This document shows positions 1 to 4,840 of a DNA stretch of 5,292 bases, in pieces. Source of the DNA: DATKSS01 sp035533335 (lineage in GTDB: Bacteria > Chloroflexota > Dormibacteria > Dormibacterales > Dormibacteraceae); contig DATLUC010000076.1 of assembly GCA_035533335.1 (NCBI GenBank), positions 1 through 5,292 of the forward strand. Direction: 5' to 3'. How positions within the stretch are numbered: the first letter of the stretch is position 1; every line of letters begins with the position of its first letter. The notes under the pieces are model-generated. The model was given only the letters and a program-made list of their open reading frames with translations. It was not told the origin of the DNA and made no database searches. Made by a program: the position numbers and the translations under genes.

Positions 1-23
1 TCGTAAGTCCGGCTCTCAGTCAC
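1..23 (-). CDS. Start of a probable RelE/ParE-type toxin gene (partial, runs off the left edge)
   Basis: A GTG at 23-21 opens a frame reading V-T-E-S-R-T-Y before the window ends. It overlaps the 3' end of the Phd/YefM-like antitoxin gene by 8 nt, the usual coupling of antitoxin and toxin in such operons. A short polar start followed by an aromatic residue is common at the beginning of RelE/ParE-family ribonuclease or gyrase toxins. Only seven codons are visible, so the family is inferred almost entirely from the partner gene. A Fic/Doc or other toxin is possible. The GTG start is supported by the overlap, not by a clear ribosome binding site. Confidence 0.45.
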
Positions 24-273
24 GCTTCGCTAACTCGGCCTCGATGACGGCCCAGGGAATGGGTGGCTGCGCATTGGTGGGATCGGCCAACGCCTCGGCG
101 ATGAGCCGCAGGTCGGCGGCGTCTTCGAGAGCCTCGAGAAGGTCGAGGTCCTCCGCCGATACGATGGCCGCGATCTTCTTACCGCGCCGACCAAGTGTGA
201 TGCGTTCTCGACGGTACGCCACACGGTTCACCAGGTCGGCCAGTTGCTCTCGGGCCTCGCTCACGGGGATCAT
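16..273 (-). CDS. Phd/YefM-family type II antitoxin
   Basis: The 85-residue protein has the Phd/YefM layout. An N-terminal DNA-binding and dimerisation part begins MIPVSEAREQLADLVNRV. A strand pair around residues 24-40 follows (ERITLGRRGKKIAAIVS), then the conserved SAEDLDLLEAL segment, and an acidic, probably disordered toxin-binding tail from about residue 50. In this family the antitoxin neutralises its cognate toxin by direct binding and represses its own promoter. The length is typical. The start at ATG 273 matches the usual family N-terminus. No Shine-Dalgarno lies upstream, but a TACAAT box ends 6 nt before the ATG, suggesting a leaderless mRNA. A toxin frame overlaps the stop codon and continues out of the window. 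A Phd-like partner of a Doc toxin is an alternative to YefM-RelE. Confidence 0.85.
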   Translation of the reverse strand: MIPVSEAREQLADLVNRVAYRRERITLGRRGKKIAAIVSAEDLDLLEALEDAADLRLIAEALADPTNAQPPIPWAVIEAELAKRD

Positions 274-279
274 GCGTGA

Positions 280-285
280 ATTGTA
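280..285 (-). promoter_or_regulatory. -10 box for the Phd/YefM antitoxin gene (leaderless start)
   Basis: Read on the minus strand, TACAAT (285-280) matches TATAAT at five of six positions and fits the actinobacterial TANNNT pattern. Six bases separate it from the ATG at 273, so transcription would begin at or next to the A of the start codon. No convincing -35 hexamer is visible 17-18 bp upstream. The box overlaps the GTAC palindromes of the proposed operator, consistent with autorepression. Confidence 0.5.
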
Positions 286-304
286 CGCTTCGTACTTAGC
301 GTAC
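283..304. promoter_or_regulatory. Probable antitoxin operator: 7-bp inverted repeat with three GTAC cores 9 bp apart
   Basis: GTACGCT at 283-289 and AGCGTAC at 298-304 form a perfect 7-bp inverted repeat with an 8-bp spacer. Inside the spacer is a third GTAC (292-295), so GTAC cores fall at 283, 292 and 301, exactly 9 bp apart. YefM-type antitoxins are known to bind palindromes with a TGTACA core; the first core here is TGTACG on the plus strand. The element covers the predicted -10 box, as expected for an autoregulatory operator. Binding itself is inferred. Confidence 0.5.
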
Positions 305-505
305 GGCTAGGCCGAACGGCTTGGCCAGAACCGTGATGTCGATCCGGTTCGCGTTACGGTACCCCGGCCCACCACCAATTCCGCGGGCTTTCCATAACGC
401 GAACCGAAGGCGGTGAGGGGTGACTCTCCGAATATTGCGCAGCGCGGCCCCTCCACGACCAGTTGCTTGCCGATGCTCTCGTAATCCGAATTTAGGTGGA
501 GACTC
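296..505 (-). pseudogene. Possible decayed coding remnant between fic and the antitoxin gene
   Basis: No intact gene is evident here, but two minus-strand frames look partly protein-like. One reads through DYESIGKQLVVEGPRC and AFGSRYGKP (about 487-380). The other, in the fic frame, reads RIDITVLAKPFGLAVR and stops at TAA 298-296. A single shift near 370-390 would join them. The second frame has mostly G or C in third positions near its end, and the first is also GC-rich at third positions upstream. Neither frame has a credible start or Shine-Dalgarno sequence, and I do not recognise a family. The stretch may simply be non-coding spacer in which high GC keeps frames open by chance. Confidence 0.2.
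345..406. repeat. Perfect 12-bp inverted repeat with a 38-bp spacer
   Basis: CGGTTCGCGTTA at 345-356 is exactly complementary to TAACGCGAACCG at 395-406. The spacer (357-394) contains two small palindromes, GGTACC (358-363) and CCGCGG (381-386), plus a nested GCCC/GGGC pair. It lies downstream of the fic stop and upstream of the antitoxin promoter. No U-run follows either arm, so it is a poor intrinsic terminator. It could be a transcript-end hairpin, a recombinase or protein binding site, or the scar of a small element. The function is not known. Confidence 0.6.
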
Positions 506-1573
506 TCACTGCGATTCCTTCTCCGTGGATGCGCCTCGTTTGCGTGGCAGGCGCAGCGTTGCATAGCGATCTCGTCGGTATTCGTCGACCCACTGTCGGC
601 TGCTTCGCCAAAAACCGTCCTCTGCGCGAAGCGCCTTCAGGCGTGAGCGTTGTGCGGCGTTCCGGAGAGCGACGACCGACAGATCCTTGCTAGCCAGCGA
701 CTCGAGTGGAACGAGCTTGGCAGGCCCTGCCACTGCAGGCAGGACGAAGCGGCTGAGGTTGTCGAGAATCGCACGAGCGATGATCTCGCCCAGTGGTCCA
801 GGATCGCCGCGGTCGGCGCGGTCTAGTGCATCGAGGTACCGATCGCGAAGGCGTTTTTGGATGATCGCAGGCGGATAGCCAAGCCGAACTAGCAGGAGAT
901 TCATCAGCAGTCGACCGATCCGGCCGTTGCCGTCGATGAACGGGTGGATGCGTTCCAACGCGGCATGCCCCGCAGCGAGCGTCTGTGCGACGGGCAACGA
1001 CTCGCGAGGCAAGCTCGCGACGCCATCGACCCAGTCGCGCATCAGTGCCGGAACCTCTGGGTGGTTCGGCGGTTTCATTCCGTGCTTGAAGTCAACGATG
1101 TCATGCCGGCGCCAGTTGCCCGGACCTTCATCCTCGGAGGCATTCGGGTGCGGCGCTACCTCCCAGACCGGCGTCATCGCCAGCCGGTGGACGTGTCGAA
1201 CCTCGGTCAGAGTGAGCAACTTGCGGCTAGTCCACGGGCCGGAGCTCAGCGCTTGGCTGTACACCCATTGAGCGGCAGCCGCATAGCCGCTGACCTCCAG
1301 ATAGTCCTTGAGCTCCTTGCTGCCTACGGCCTTGCCTTCGCGGAGAAGTACTTCAACCTCTCGCAGCACCAGGGTGTTGCCCTCCAGGGCAGTTGAGCTG
1401 TGAGCCTCGTGGTACCAGATGTCAGTCCAAATGCCCTCGGCCTCGTCCGGAGACGGCAACCCGCCGAGTCGGGTCTTCAGTTCTTCGACCATGAAGGCGA
1501 GTCTTGCGTGGACCGCTTCCCGCGTGGGTCGTCCCCGCGCCGATCTCGACGTGCGCCTAGGTAGGTTGCTCAT
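506..1573 (-). CDS. Fic family protein, class II (N-terminal inhibitory helix), with C-terminal HTH-like tail
   Basis: This 355-residue protein carries the full Fic core motif HPFIDGNGRIGR (210-221), with catalytic H210, acidic D214 and R218/R221. Such enzymes typically transfer AMP from ATP to a hydroxyl side chain of a target protein. An inhibitory motif of the S-x-x-x-E-G type, STALEG (60-65, E64), lies on the N-terminal side, which defines class II self-inhibited Fic proteins. PGNWR near 151 fits the target-docking flap. Residues about 296-338 (SVVALRNAAQRSRLKAL, then GFWRSSRQWVDEY) resemble an excisionase/MerR-like helix-turn-helix, suggesting DNA binding. ATG 1573 gives the family-like N-terminus; only a weak AGG precedes it. 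The repeats around the start suggest autoregulation. The target is unknown. It may work as a self-contained toxin-antitoxin unit, since no separate antitoxin gene adjoins it. Confidence 0.9.
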   Translation of the reverse strand: MSNLPRRTSRSARGRPTREAVHARLAFMVEELKTRLGGLPSPDEAEGIWTDIWYHEAHSSTALEGNTLVLREVEVLLREGKAVGSKELKDYLEVSGYAAAAQWVYSQALSSGPWTSRKLLTLTEVRHVHRLAMTPVWEVAPHPNASEDEGPGNWRRHDIVDFKHGMKPPNHPEVPALMRDWVDGVASLPRESLPVAQTLAAGHAALERIHPFIDGNGRIGRLLMNLLLVRLGYPPAIIQKRLRDRYLDALDRADRGDPGPLGEIIARAILDNLSRFVLPAVAGPAKLVPLESLASKDLSVVALRNAAQRSRLKALRAEDGFWRSSRQWVDEYRRDRYATLRLPRKRGASTEKESQ

Positions 1574-1650
1574 GTGATGGCAACCTAATTCTACAACTCA
1601 ACCTAGTAGGTTGCTGCATGGCGTCCAGCTTAAATGATCAACGCAACCTA
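1562..1650. promoter_or_regulatory. Array of five TAGGTTGC/GCAACCTA sites over the fic start and promoter
   Basis: TAGGTTGC occurs at 1562-1569 and 1607-1614. Its complement GCAACCTA occurs at 1580-1587 and 1643-1650, and seven of the eight bases (CAACCTA) at 1599-1605. The second and third of these blocks meet as a perfect palindrome, CAACCTA-G-TAGGTTG (1599-1613). The first two form an 8-bp inverted repeat flanking the fic ATG. Taken as 8-base units the starts are 1562, 1580, 1598, 1607 and 1643, all separated by multiples of 9. The array covers the predicted fic -10 box and the first codons. It is best read as an operator, possibly bound by the HTH-like tail of Fic itself. Confidence 0.65.
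1588..1593 (-). promoter_or_regulatory. Probable -10 box of fic
   Basis: On the minus strand TAGAAT (1593-1588) matches TATAAT at five of six positions and ends 14 nt before the fic ATG. It lies between two copies of the CAACCTA/TAGGTTG word, so a protein bound to these sites would block RNA polymerase. No good -35 hexamer is seen at the usual distance. The predicted 5' leader is only about 7-9 nt. Confidence 0.4.
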
Positions 1651-1797
1651 TCCGGCTCACGCAGCTGCCGCGTGTTGCTGACCAGATTCAGCACGACTGG
1701 AGATTACGCAGTCGGGGGACCGGCGTGACCGGTCTGAGTTCGACCGACCGACCGACGACTGTTAGTTGGTTCGCGTCACGGAACCACGGCCCACCAG

Positions 1798-1826
1798 GTA
1801 ACAAGTCTTGTTGCGTTTGTTACGTT
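1798..1826. repeat. Overlapping palindromes and a 9-bp tandem repeat upstream of vapB
   Basis: AACAAG-T-CTTGTT (1800-1812) is a perfect 6-bp palindrome with a one-base centre. GTAACAA (1798-1804) also pairs perfectly with TTGTTAC (1817-1823). On the right side TGTTGCGTT (1809-1817) is followed directly by TGTTACGTT (1818-1826), an 8-of-9 tandem repeat. The cluster lies about 75 bp upstream of the vapB-like start, which suits a regulator binding site. The protein that binds is not known. Confidence 0.4.
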
Positions 1827-1870
1827 TCGCCCTGCGGAGAGTTCCCGCCGATTTAGGCCCGTGGCTACCG

Positions 1871-1892
1871 GTGTCACACTGGTGCTACACTT
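1871..1892 (+). promoter_or_regulatory. vapB promoter with two 11-bp direct repeats
   Basis: GTGTCACACTG (1871-1881) and GTGCTACACTT (1882-1892) are adjacent direct repeats one helical turn apart, sharing GTG and ACACT. The second contains a TACACT -10 box (1886-1891), which ends 9 nt before the ATG at 1901 and predicts a leader of only a few bases. There is no Shine-Dalgarno sequence. The overlap of repeats and -10 box fits the autorepression typical of VapB or VapBC. No strong -35 element is visible. Confidence 0.45.
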
Positions 1893-1900
1893 GATTAGTC

Positions 1901-2173
1901 ATGCCAACTAGTCGCCGTCGCCACGCAATCACCGAGACGGCGCCCGTCCAAGCCGCACTCGATAACCTTCGGCGTGAACTCGGTTCGGATCGCGTCGAAC
2001 TGACGGAGCTCGTCATCTTGGGCGCTCAAGAGAAGTTGGAGCGTCTGCGGGCGATGCGCGGAGCACAACTTGGTTTGCGCCAGCGCCTGGCCGCTCGCGT
2101 TCGAAGTCGCCGGCTCCCAACCGATACTAAAGCCGCGGAGGAAGTGCGCCGAACAGGTTGGGCGCGCACCTGA
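1901..2173 (+). CDS. VapB-like type II antitoxin
   Basis: This 90-residue basic protein is the upstream partner of a PIN-domain toxin. Residues about 6-50 (RRRHAITETAPVQAALDNL, then a VELTELVILGAQEKL stretch) look like a small N-terminal DNA-binding and dimerisation domain, plausibly ribbon-helix-helix. The C-terminal third is rich in Arg and ends VRRTGWART, a form I associate with actinobacterial VapB proteins. VapB antitoxins wrap around and inhibit VapC, and the complex represses the operon. The ATG follows a TACACT box by 9 nt and has no Shine-Dalgarno sequence, suggesting near-leaderless translation. The gene overlaps the toxin gene by up to 16 nt, which implies translational coupling. 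The pairing is secure from context; the exact antitoxin fold is inferred. Confidence 0.8.
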   Translation: MPTSRRRHAITETAPVQAALDNLRRELGSDRVELTELVILGAQEKLERLRAMRGAQLGLRQRLAARVRSRRLPTDTKAAEEVRRTGWART

Positions 2174-2598
2174 CCGGTTCCTTTCTGATCGACAATTCGG
2201 CCTGGGCCAGGCTCGGCCTGCGGCAATTGCGCAAATCCCGCATTGATGAGGTGGCCGCAGCCATCGAGTCGGGACAGATTGTGGCTTGCCTGCCGTTCGT
2301 GCTGGAGGTCGGCTACTCCGCGCAATCGGCCCGGGATCACCGTGATCTCATCACCGAATTGCTGGCCCTACCGTGGGCTGCCATCGATGACGTGGTCGAG
2401 CGTCACGCAGTCGACGCGCAACGGCAGCTGGCACGGGTCGGACACCATCGCGTGCCGCCTGTCGACATTCTGCAAGCGGCCATTGCCGATCGTCACCAGC
2501 TTGGAATCCTTCATTACGATCGGGACTTCGACCTCATCGGTGCAAGGACGGATCTGACGTTCGACAGCGAGTGGCTGGCAAAGGCGGGTTCACTCTGA
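2158..2598 (+). CDS. VapC-family PIN-domain ribonuclease toxin
   Basis: The 146-residue protein has the PIN-domain acidic signature. D12 lies in FLIDNSAWARL, E50 in PFVLEVGYS, D103 in PPVDILQAAIA, and D121/D123 in LHYDRDFDLI. Together these bind metal at the RNase active site. VapC toxins cleave tRNA or rRNA and so stop translation when VapB is degraded. All the expected acidic residues are present, so the toxin looks active, and its length is normal. TTG 2158 overlaps the antitoxin by 16 nt and lies 13 nt after GGAGGAAG (2137-2144). CTG 2170 is an alternative. It would give an MTGSFLIDNSAW start and a CTGA overlap with the vapB stop. No ATG or GTG lies near. The RNA target cannot be read from the sequence. 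Confidence 0.88.
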   Translation: MGAHLTGSFLIDNSAWARLGLRQLRKSRIDEVAAAIESGQIVACLPFVLEVGYSAQSARDHRDLITELLALPWAAIDDVVERHAVDAQRQLARVGHHRVPPVDILQAAIADRHQLGILHYDRDFDLIGARTDLTFDSEWLAKAGSL

Positions 2599-2692
2599 GC
2601 CTGCGGGCACCTGCAGCTTGTTCGCCGGTCGGGCCCTGGTCCGTCGCGTTACTTCGAAACACCTGAAACAACGACTGGAACGGCCGCCAGGG

Positions 2693-2698
2693 TAAAGT
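2693..2698 (+). promoter_or_regulatory. Possible -10 box of the moxR operon
   Basis: TAAAGT fits the TANNNT pattern and ends 9 nt before the ATG at 2708. It would give a very short leader, agreeing with the absence of a Shine-Dalgarno sequence before moxR. No -35 hexamer stands out. The 109-bp gap after vapC has no hairpin followed by a U-run, so read-through from vapBC cannot be excluded. Confidence 0.3.
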
Positions 2699-2707
2699 CG
2701 GCCAGCC

Positions 2708-3697
2708 ATGCCTGGGCTCTCTAGACTGGCTCCCGTGGCCGCCACGCAGGAACCCGCCCTCGAACCACGCCGCGCCGCCGAGCTGCTCTCTCAGATCGAG
2801 CAGAACGTGCACCGCATCATCGTCGGCAAGGACAAGGTCGTGCGGCTCGCGACGGCGGGTCTGGTGGCAGGCGGCCACGTCCTGCTGCAGGACCTCCCCG
2901 GCACCGGCAAGACCATGCTCGCGCGAGCACTGGCGACCTCGGTGGGCGGGACGTTCCGCCGCCTCCAGTGCACGCCCGACCTGCTTCCGTCCGACATCAC
3001 GGGGTCGAGCGTCTTCAACCAGAAGGACCTGAGCTTTCACTTCCTCCCCGGCCCGATCTTCGCCAACGTCGTGCTGGCGGACGAAGTCAATCGAGCCACC
3101 CCGCGAACGCAGTCCGCGCTGCTCGAGGCGATGGGGGAGGGGCAGGTCACAGTCGAAGGCCAGACCAGGACGCTGGAGCGTCCATTCTTCGTGATCGGCA
3201 CGCAGAACCCGGCCGAATTCCACGGCACCTACCCGCTGCCCGAGTCCCAGCTCGACCGCTTCATCCTGGCCGCGGAGATGGGCCCGCCCACCCACGCGGA
3301 GGCGATGGAGGTCCTGGCACGCAGGGAGCATGGCGACCCCATCGCGGAGCTCGGCGCAGTGGTCGAAATCCACGAGGTCATCGAGCTCCAGGAGGCGTGC
3401 CTGCGCGTGGTGGCGGCGCCTGCGATCCGGACCTACATCGTGTCTTTGCTGGAGGCGATTCGCGCTCGGCCCGACGTGCTGCTGCCGGCGAGCATGCGCT
3501 CGGCCGTGTACCTCCAGCGCGCGGCGCAGGCGTGGGCACTCTTCGAAGGTCGGGATTTCGTCCTGCCGGACGACGTCAAGCTGCTCGCCCTGCCCGTGCT
3601 CGCGCACCGCCTCGGCATGCGCGGTCATGCGAAGGCCGCGGACATGGTGTCCGAGGTGGTGACGTCGCTGCCGCTGCCGCCGCTGCGACAGCACTAG
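2708..3697 (+). CDS. MoxR-family AAA+ ATPase
   Basis: This 329-residue protein has a complete MoxR ATPase core. Walker A is DLPGTGKT (62-69) and Walker B is VVLADEVNR (121-129, with D125 and E126). The sensor 1 region is TQNP (165-168), and the arginine-bearing SQLDRF lies at 180-185. A C-terminal lid has the SMRSAVYL and LPDDVKLLALPVLAHR segments. MoxR ATPases are thought to act as chaperones that activate or insert partner complexes, often vWA-type proteins. The two following genes are the usual partners, DUF58 and transglutaminase-like membrane proteins. ATG 2708 was chosen. GTG 2735 (V10) would remove a poorly conserved leader and is a possible alternative. The next gene begins 9 nt after the stop. 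Cytoplasmic, with no membrane segment. The substrate is unknown. Confidence 0.93.
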   Translation: MPGLSRLAPVAATQEPALEPRRAAELLSQIEQNVHRIIVGKDKVVRLATAGLVAGGHVLLQDLPGTGKTMLARALATSVGGTFRRLQCTPDLLPSDITGSSVFNQKDLSFHFLPGPIFANVVLADEVNRATPRTQSALLEAMGEGQVTVEGQTRTLERPFFVIGTQNPAEFHGTYPLPESQLDRFILAAEMGPPTHAEAMEVLARREHGDPIAELGAVVEIHEVIELQEACLRVVAAPAIRTYIVSLLEAIRARPDVLLPASMRSAVYLQRAAQAWALFEGRDFVLPDDVKLLALPVLAHRLGMRGHAKAADMVSEVVTSLPLPPLRQH

Positions 3698-3706
3698 GAG
3701 AGCTAC
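3696..3706 (+). promoter_or_regulatory. Ribosome binding site that decides a CTG start for the DUF58 gene
   Basis: AGGAG at 3696-3700 begins inside the moxR TAG stop and is followed by six bases, then CTG at 3707. This is close to ideal spacing. The competing GGAGG (3720-3724) is only three bases from TTG 3728, which is too close. The first site therefore favours initiation at CTG. Confidence 0.55.
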
Positions 3707-4840
3707 CTGAGACCGACCTGGAGGTTTTTGGGCGCGCTCGCCCTCGGCTCGGTGCTCGAGTGGTACGCGGCGACCTCCGAGGTCCCCTGGCTGTTCCTGC
3801 TGGCGGCATGGGTCTTCGCTTTCGCGGCGGTGGCCGGCGTGTACGCGGCCTGGAACCGCTCCGGGCTCACCCTGCACCTGATGGTCGTGGCCAACCGGCC
3901 GGCTGCGGGCTCGCCCGTCGAGGAGATCGCCGACCATCTTCTGCGCAGCGGGCCGCTGCCCGCGCCGGTCTTCGAGGGCGATGGGTTCGAGATCGAAGTC
4001 GGGCTCGATACCAGCGGCGCGGCGCGCGGGCCGGCCTGGCTGAGGGGGCGGATCGGGCCGAGGGAGATCACCGTGGGGACCGGGGTGGTGCCGCGCTCGG
4101 GCTGGCGGCGCTTGCAGGTCGTGCGCGAGCTGCGGCGAGGGCCCGTCGACGCGACCTCGTGGGAGATCGTCTCCAGCGATCCTCTCGGCCTGTTCCGCAG
4201 CCGGCGTGCTTGCGAAGATATCGAAGTCGCGCTGGTGCTCCCGCGCTTCACCTCGCTGGTATCCCAGCCGCAGACTCGCGAGCTCGAGGCCAGCGTCGCC
4301 GCGCCTCGCGCGGGCTCCGGGACCGAGCTGTTCGGCGTCCGGGAATACCGGCCCGGCGACGCGCTGAGGAGAATCCATTGGCGCTCGAGCGCGCGCCACG
4401 GCGAGCTCGTGGTGCGCGAGTACGAGCCGCCCGGCGCGCAGACCCTGGGCATCTTCTGCGACCCCTCGCCCCCTGATGCGGACATCGCCGACCAGGTGGC
4501 GCGGATCGCCGCCTCCGAAGCCTGGGACTGCATCCGGGAGGGGGGGCGAGTGCTCCTGTGGGCGCCCGGCCTCGAGCCGAGCCTGCCCGCCGACGCGCGT
4601 TCCTTGTGGGCATTGCTCGAGTGGCTGGCCCGATACCCGAGCGAGCCCGATGAAGACGAGCTCGACCCGCCCGCGGTGAGCGACGCCGTGGCCGTCACGG
4701 GAGCCTCGGACCAGCGCCTGGTCGAGGCCCTGGAGACGGTGAGGAGCCGCGGCGGCAGGGCGCGGGCCTGGGTGGTGGGGGACGCGGAGCTCGAGGTCGA
4801 CGTGCCGCTGACGCGCGTCGGGACGGCGTGGCCGCTGTGA
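3707..4840 (+). CDS. DUF58 (vWA-like) membrane protein
   Basis: Starting at CTG 3707 gives 377 residues beginning LRPTWRFLGALALG, which matches the MRPTxRG/xLG-type N-terminus usual in DUF58 proteins. Starting at TTG 3728 would lose seven residues. Two hydrophobic segments (about 8-21 and 27-48) form an N-terminal hairpin anchor. A beta-rich middle part follows, with SSDPLGLFRSRR near 157-168. The DUF58 signature runs ELFGVREYRPGDALRRIHW and then SSARHGELVVREYEP (about 207-241). The C-terminal part fits a degenerate vWA-like fold. In this operon type the protein is the presumed client or partner of the MoxR ATPase. It follows moxR by 9 nt, and its TGA overlaps the next start. A run of seven G (4540-4546) lies in the frame. 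Function in the cell is unknown. Confidence 0.9.
   Translation: MRPTWRFLGALALGSVLEWYAATSEVPWLFLLAAWVFAFAAVAGVYAAWNRSGLTLHLMVVANRPAAGSPVEEIADHLLRSGPLPAPVFEGDGFEIEVGLDTSGAARGPAWLRGRIGPREITVGTGVVPRSGWRRLQVVRELRRGPVDATSWEIVSSDPLGLFRSRRACEDIEVALVLPRFTSLVSQPQTRELEASVAAPRAGSGTELFGVREYRPGDALRRIHWRSSARHGELVVREYEPPGAQTLGIFCDPSPPDADIADQVARIAASEAWDCIREGGRVLLWAPGLEPSLPADARSLWALLEWLARYPSEPDEDELDPPAVSDAVAVTGASDQRLVEALETVRSRGGRARAWVVGDAELEVDVPLTRVGTAWPL

Larger units (their letters stand above)
1574..1900. other. Divergent intergenic region between fic and vapB-like genes
   Basis: These 327 bp contain no supported gene. From left to right they hold the fic operator array and -10 box (to 1650) and a 6-bp inverted repeat GACCGG/CCGGTC at 1718-1723 and 1729-1734. 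A fourfold CGAC tandem (1741-1756) follows, then the AACAAG/CTTGTT repeat cluster (1798-1826) and the vapB promoter repeats (1871-1892). I saw no tRNA, riboswitch or terminator with a U-run. The stretch looks less GC-rich than the genes to the right. It probably serves as a shared control region for two divergent toxin-type loci. Confidence 0.7.

Noticed and set aside
927..1396. Plus-strand frames inside fic
   Set aside because: They lie opposite the intact Fic core and show no family features or ribosome binding site.
1562..1650. CRISPR or plasmid iteron array
   Set aside because: Units are only 8 bp, occur in both orientations and sit on a promoter; there are no spacers, cas genes or replication initiator gene.
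1741..1756. Fourfold CGAC tandem as a functional microsatellite
   Set aside because: Only 16 bp long with no link to a gene start or promoter; likely chance in this base composition.
1711..1790. tRNA gene or tRNA-derived attachment site around GAGTTCGACC
   Set aside because: No cloverleaf arms, anticodon stem or CCA-like end could be assembled around the T-loop-like bases.
2599..2707. Intrinsic terminator between vapC and moxR
   Set aside because: Only weak short complementary stretches such as CTGC/GCAG are present, and no T-run follows.
2534..4399. A 621-codon minus-strand open frame antisense to moxR and DUF58
   Set aside because: The product is Arg/Gly/His/Gln-rich low-complexity sequence with no domain. 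The plus strand has clear MoxR and DUF58 motifs. Long antisense frames are expected in GC-rich coding DNA.
2968..4476. A 502-codon plus-strand frame overlapping moxR and DUF58 in another register
   Set aside because: Its translation is dominated by Arg, Ala and Gly and crosses two recognised genes; it is a codon-bias shadow.
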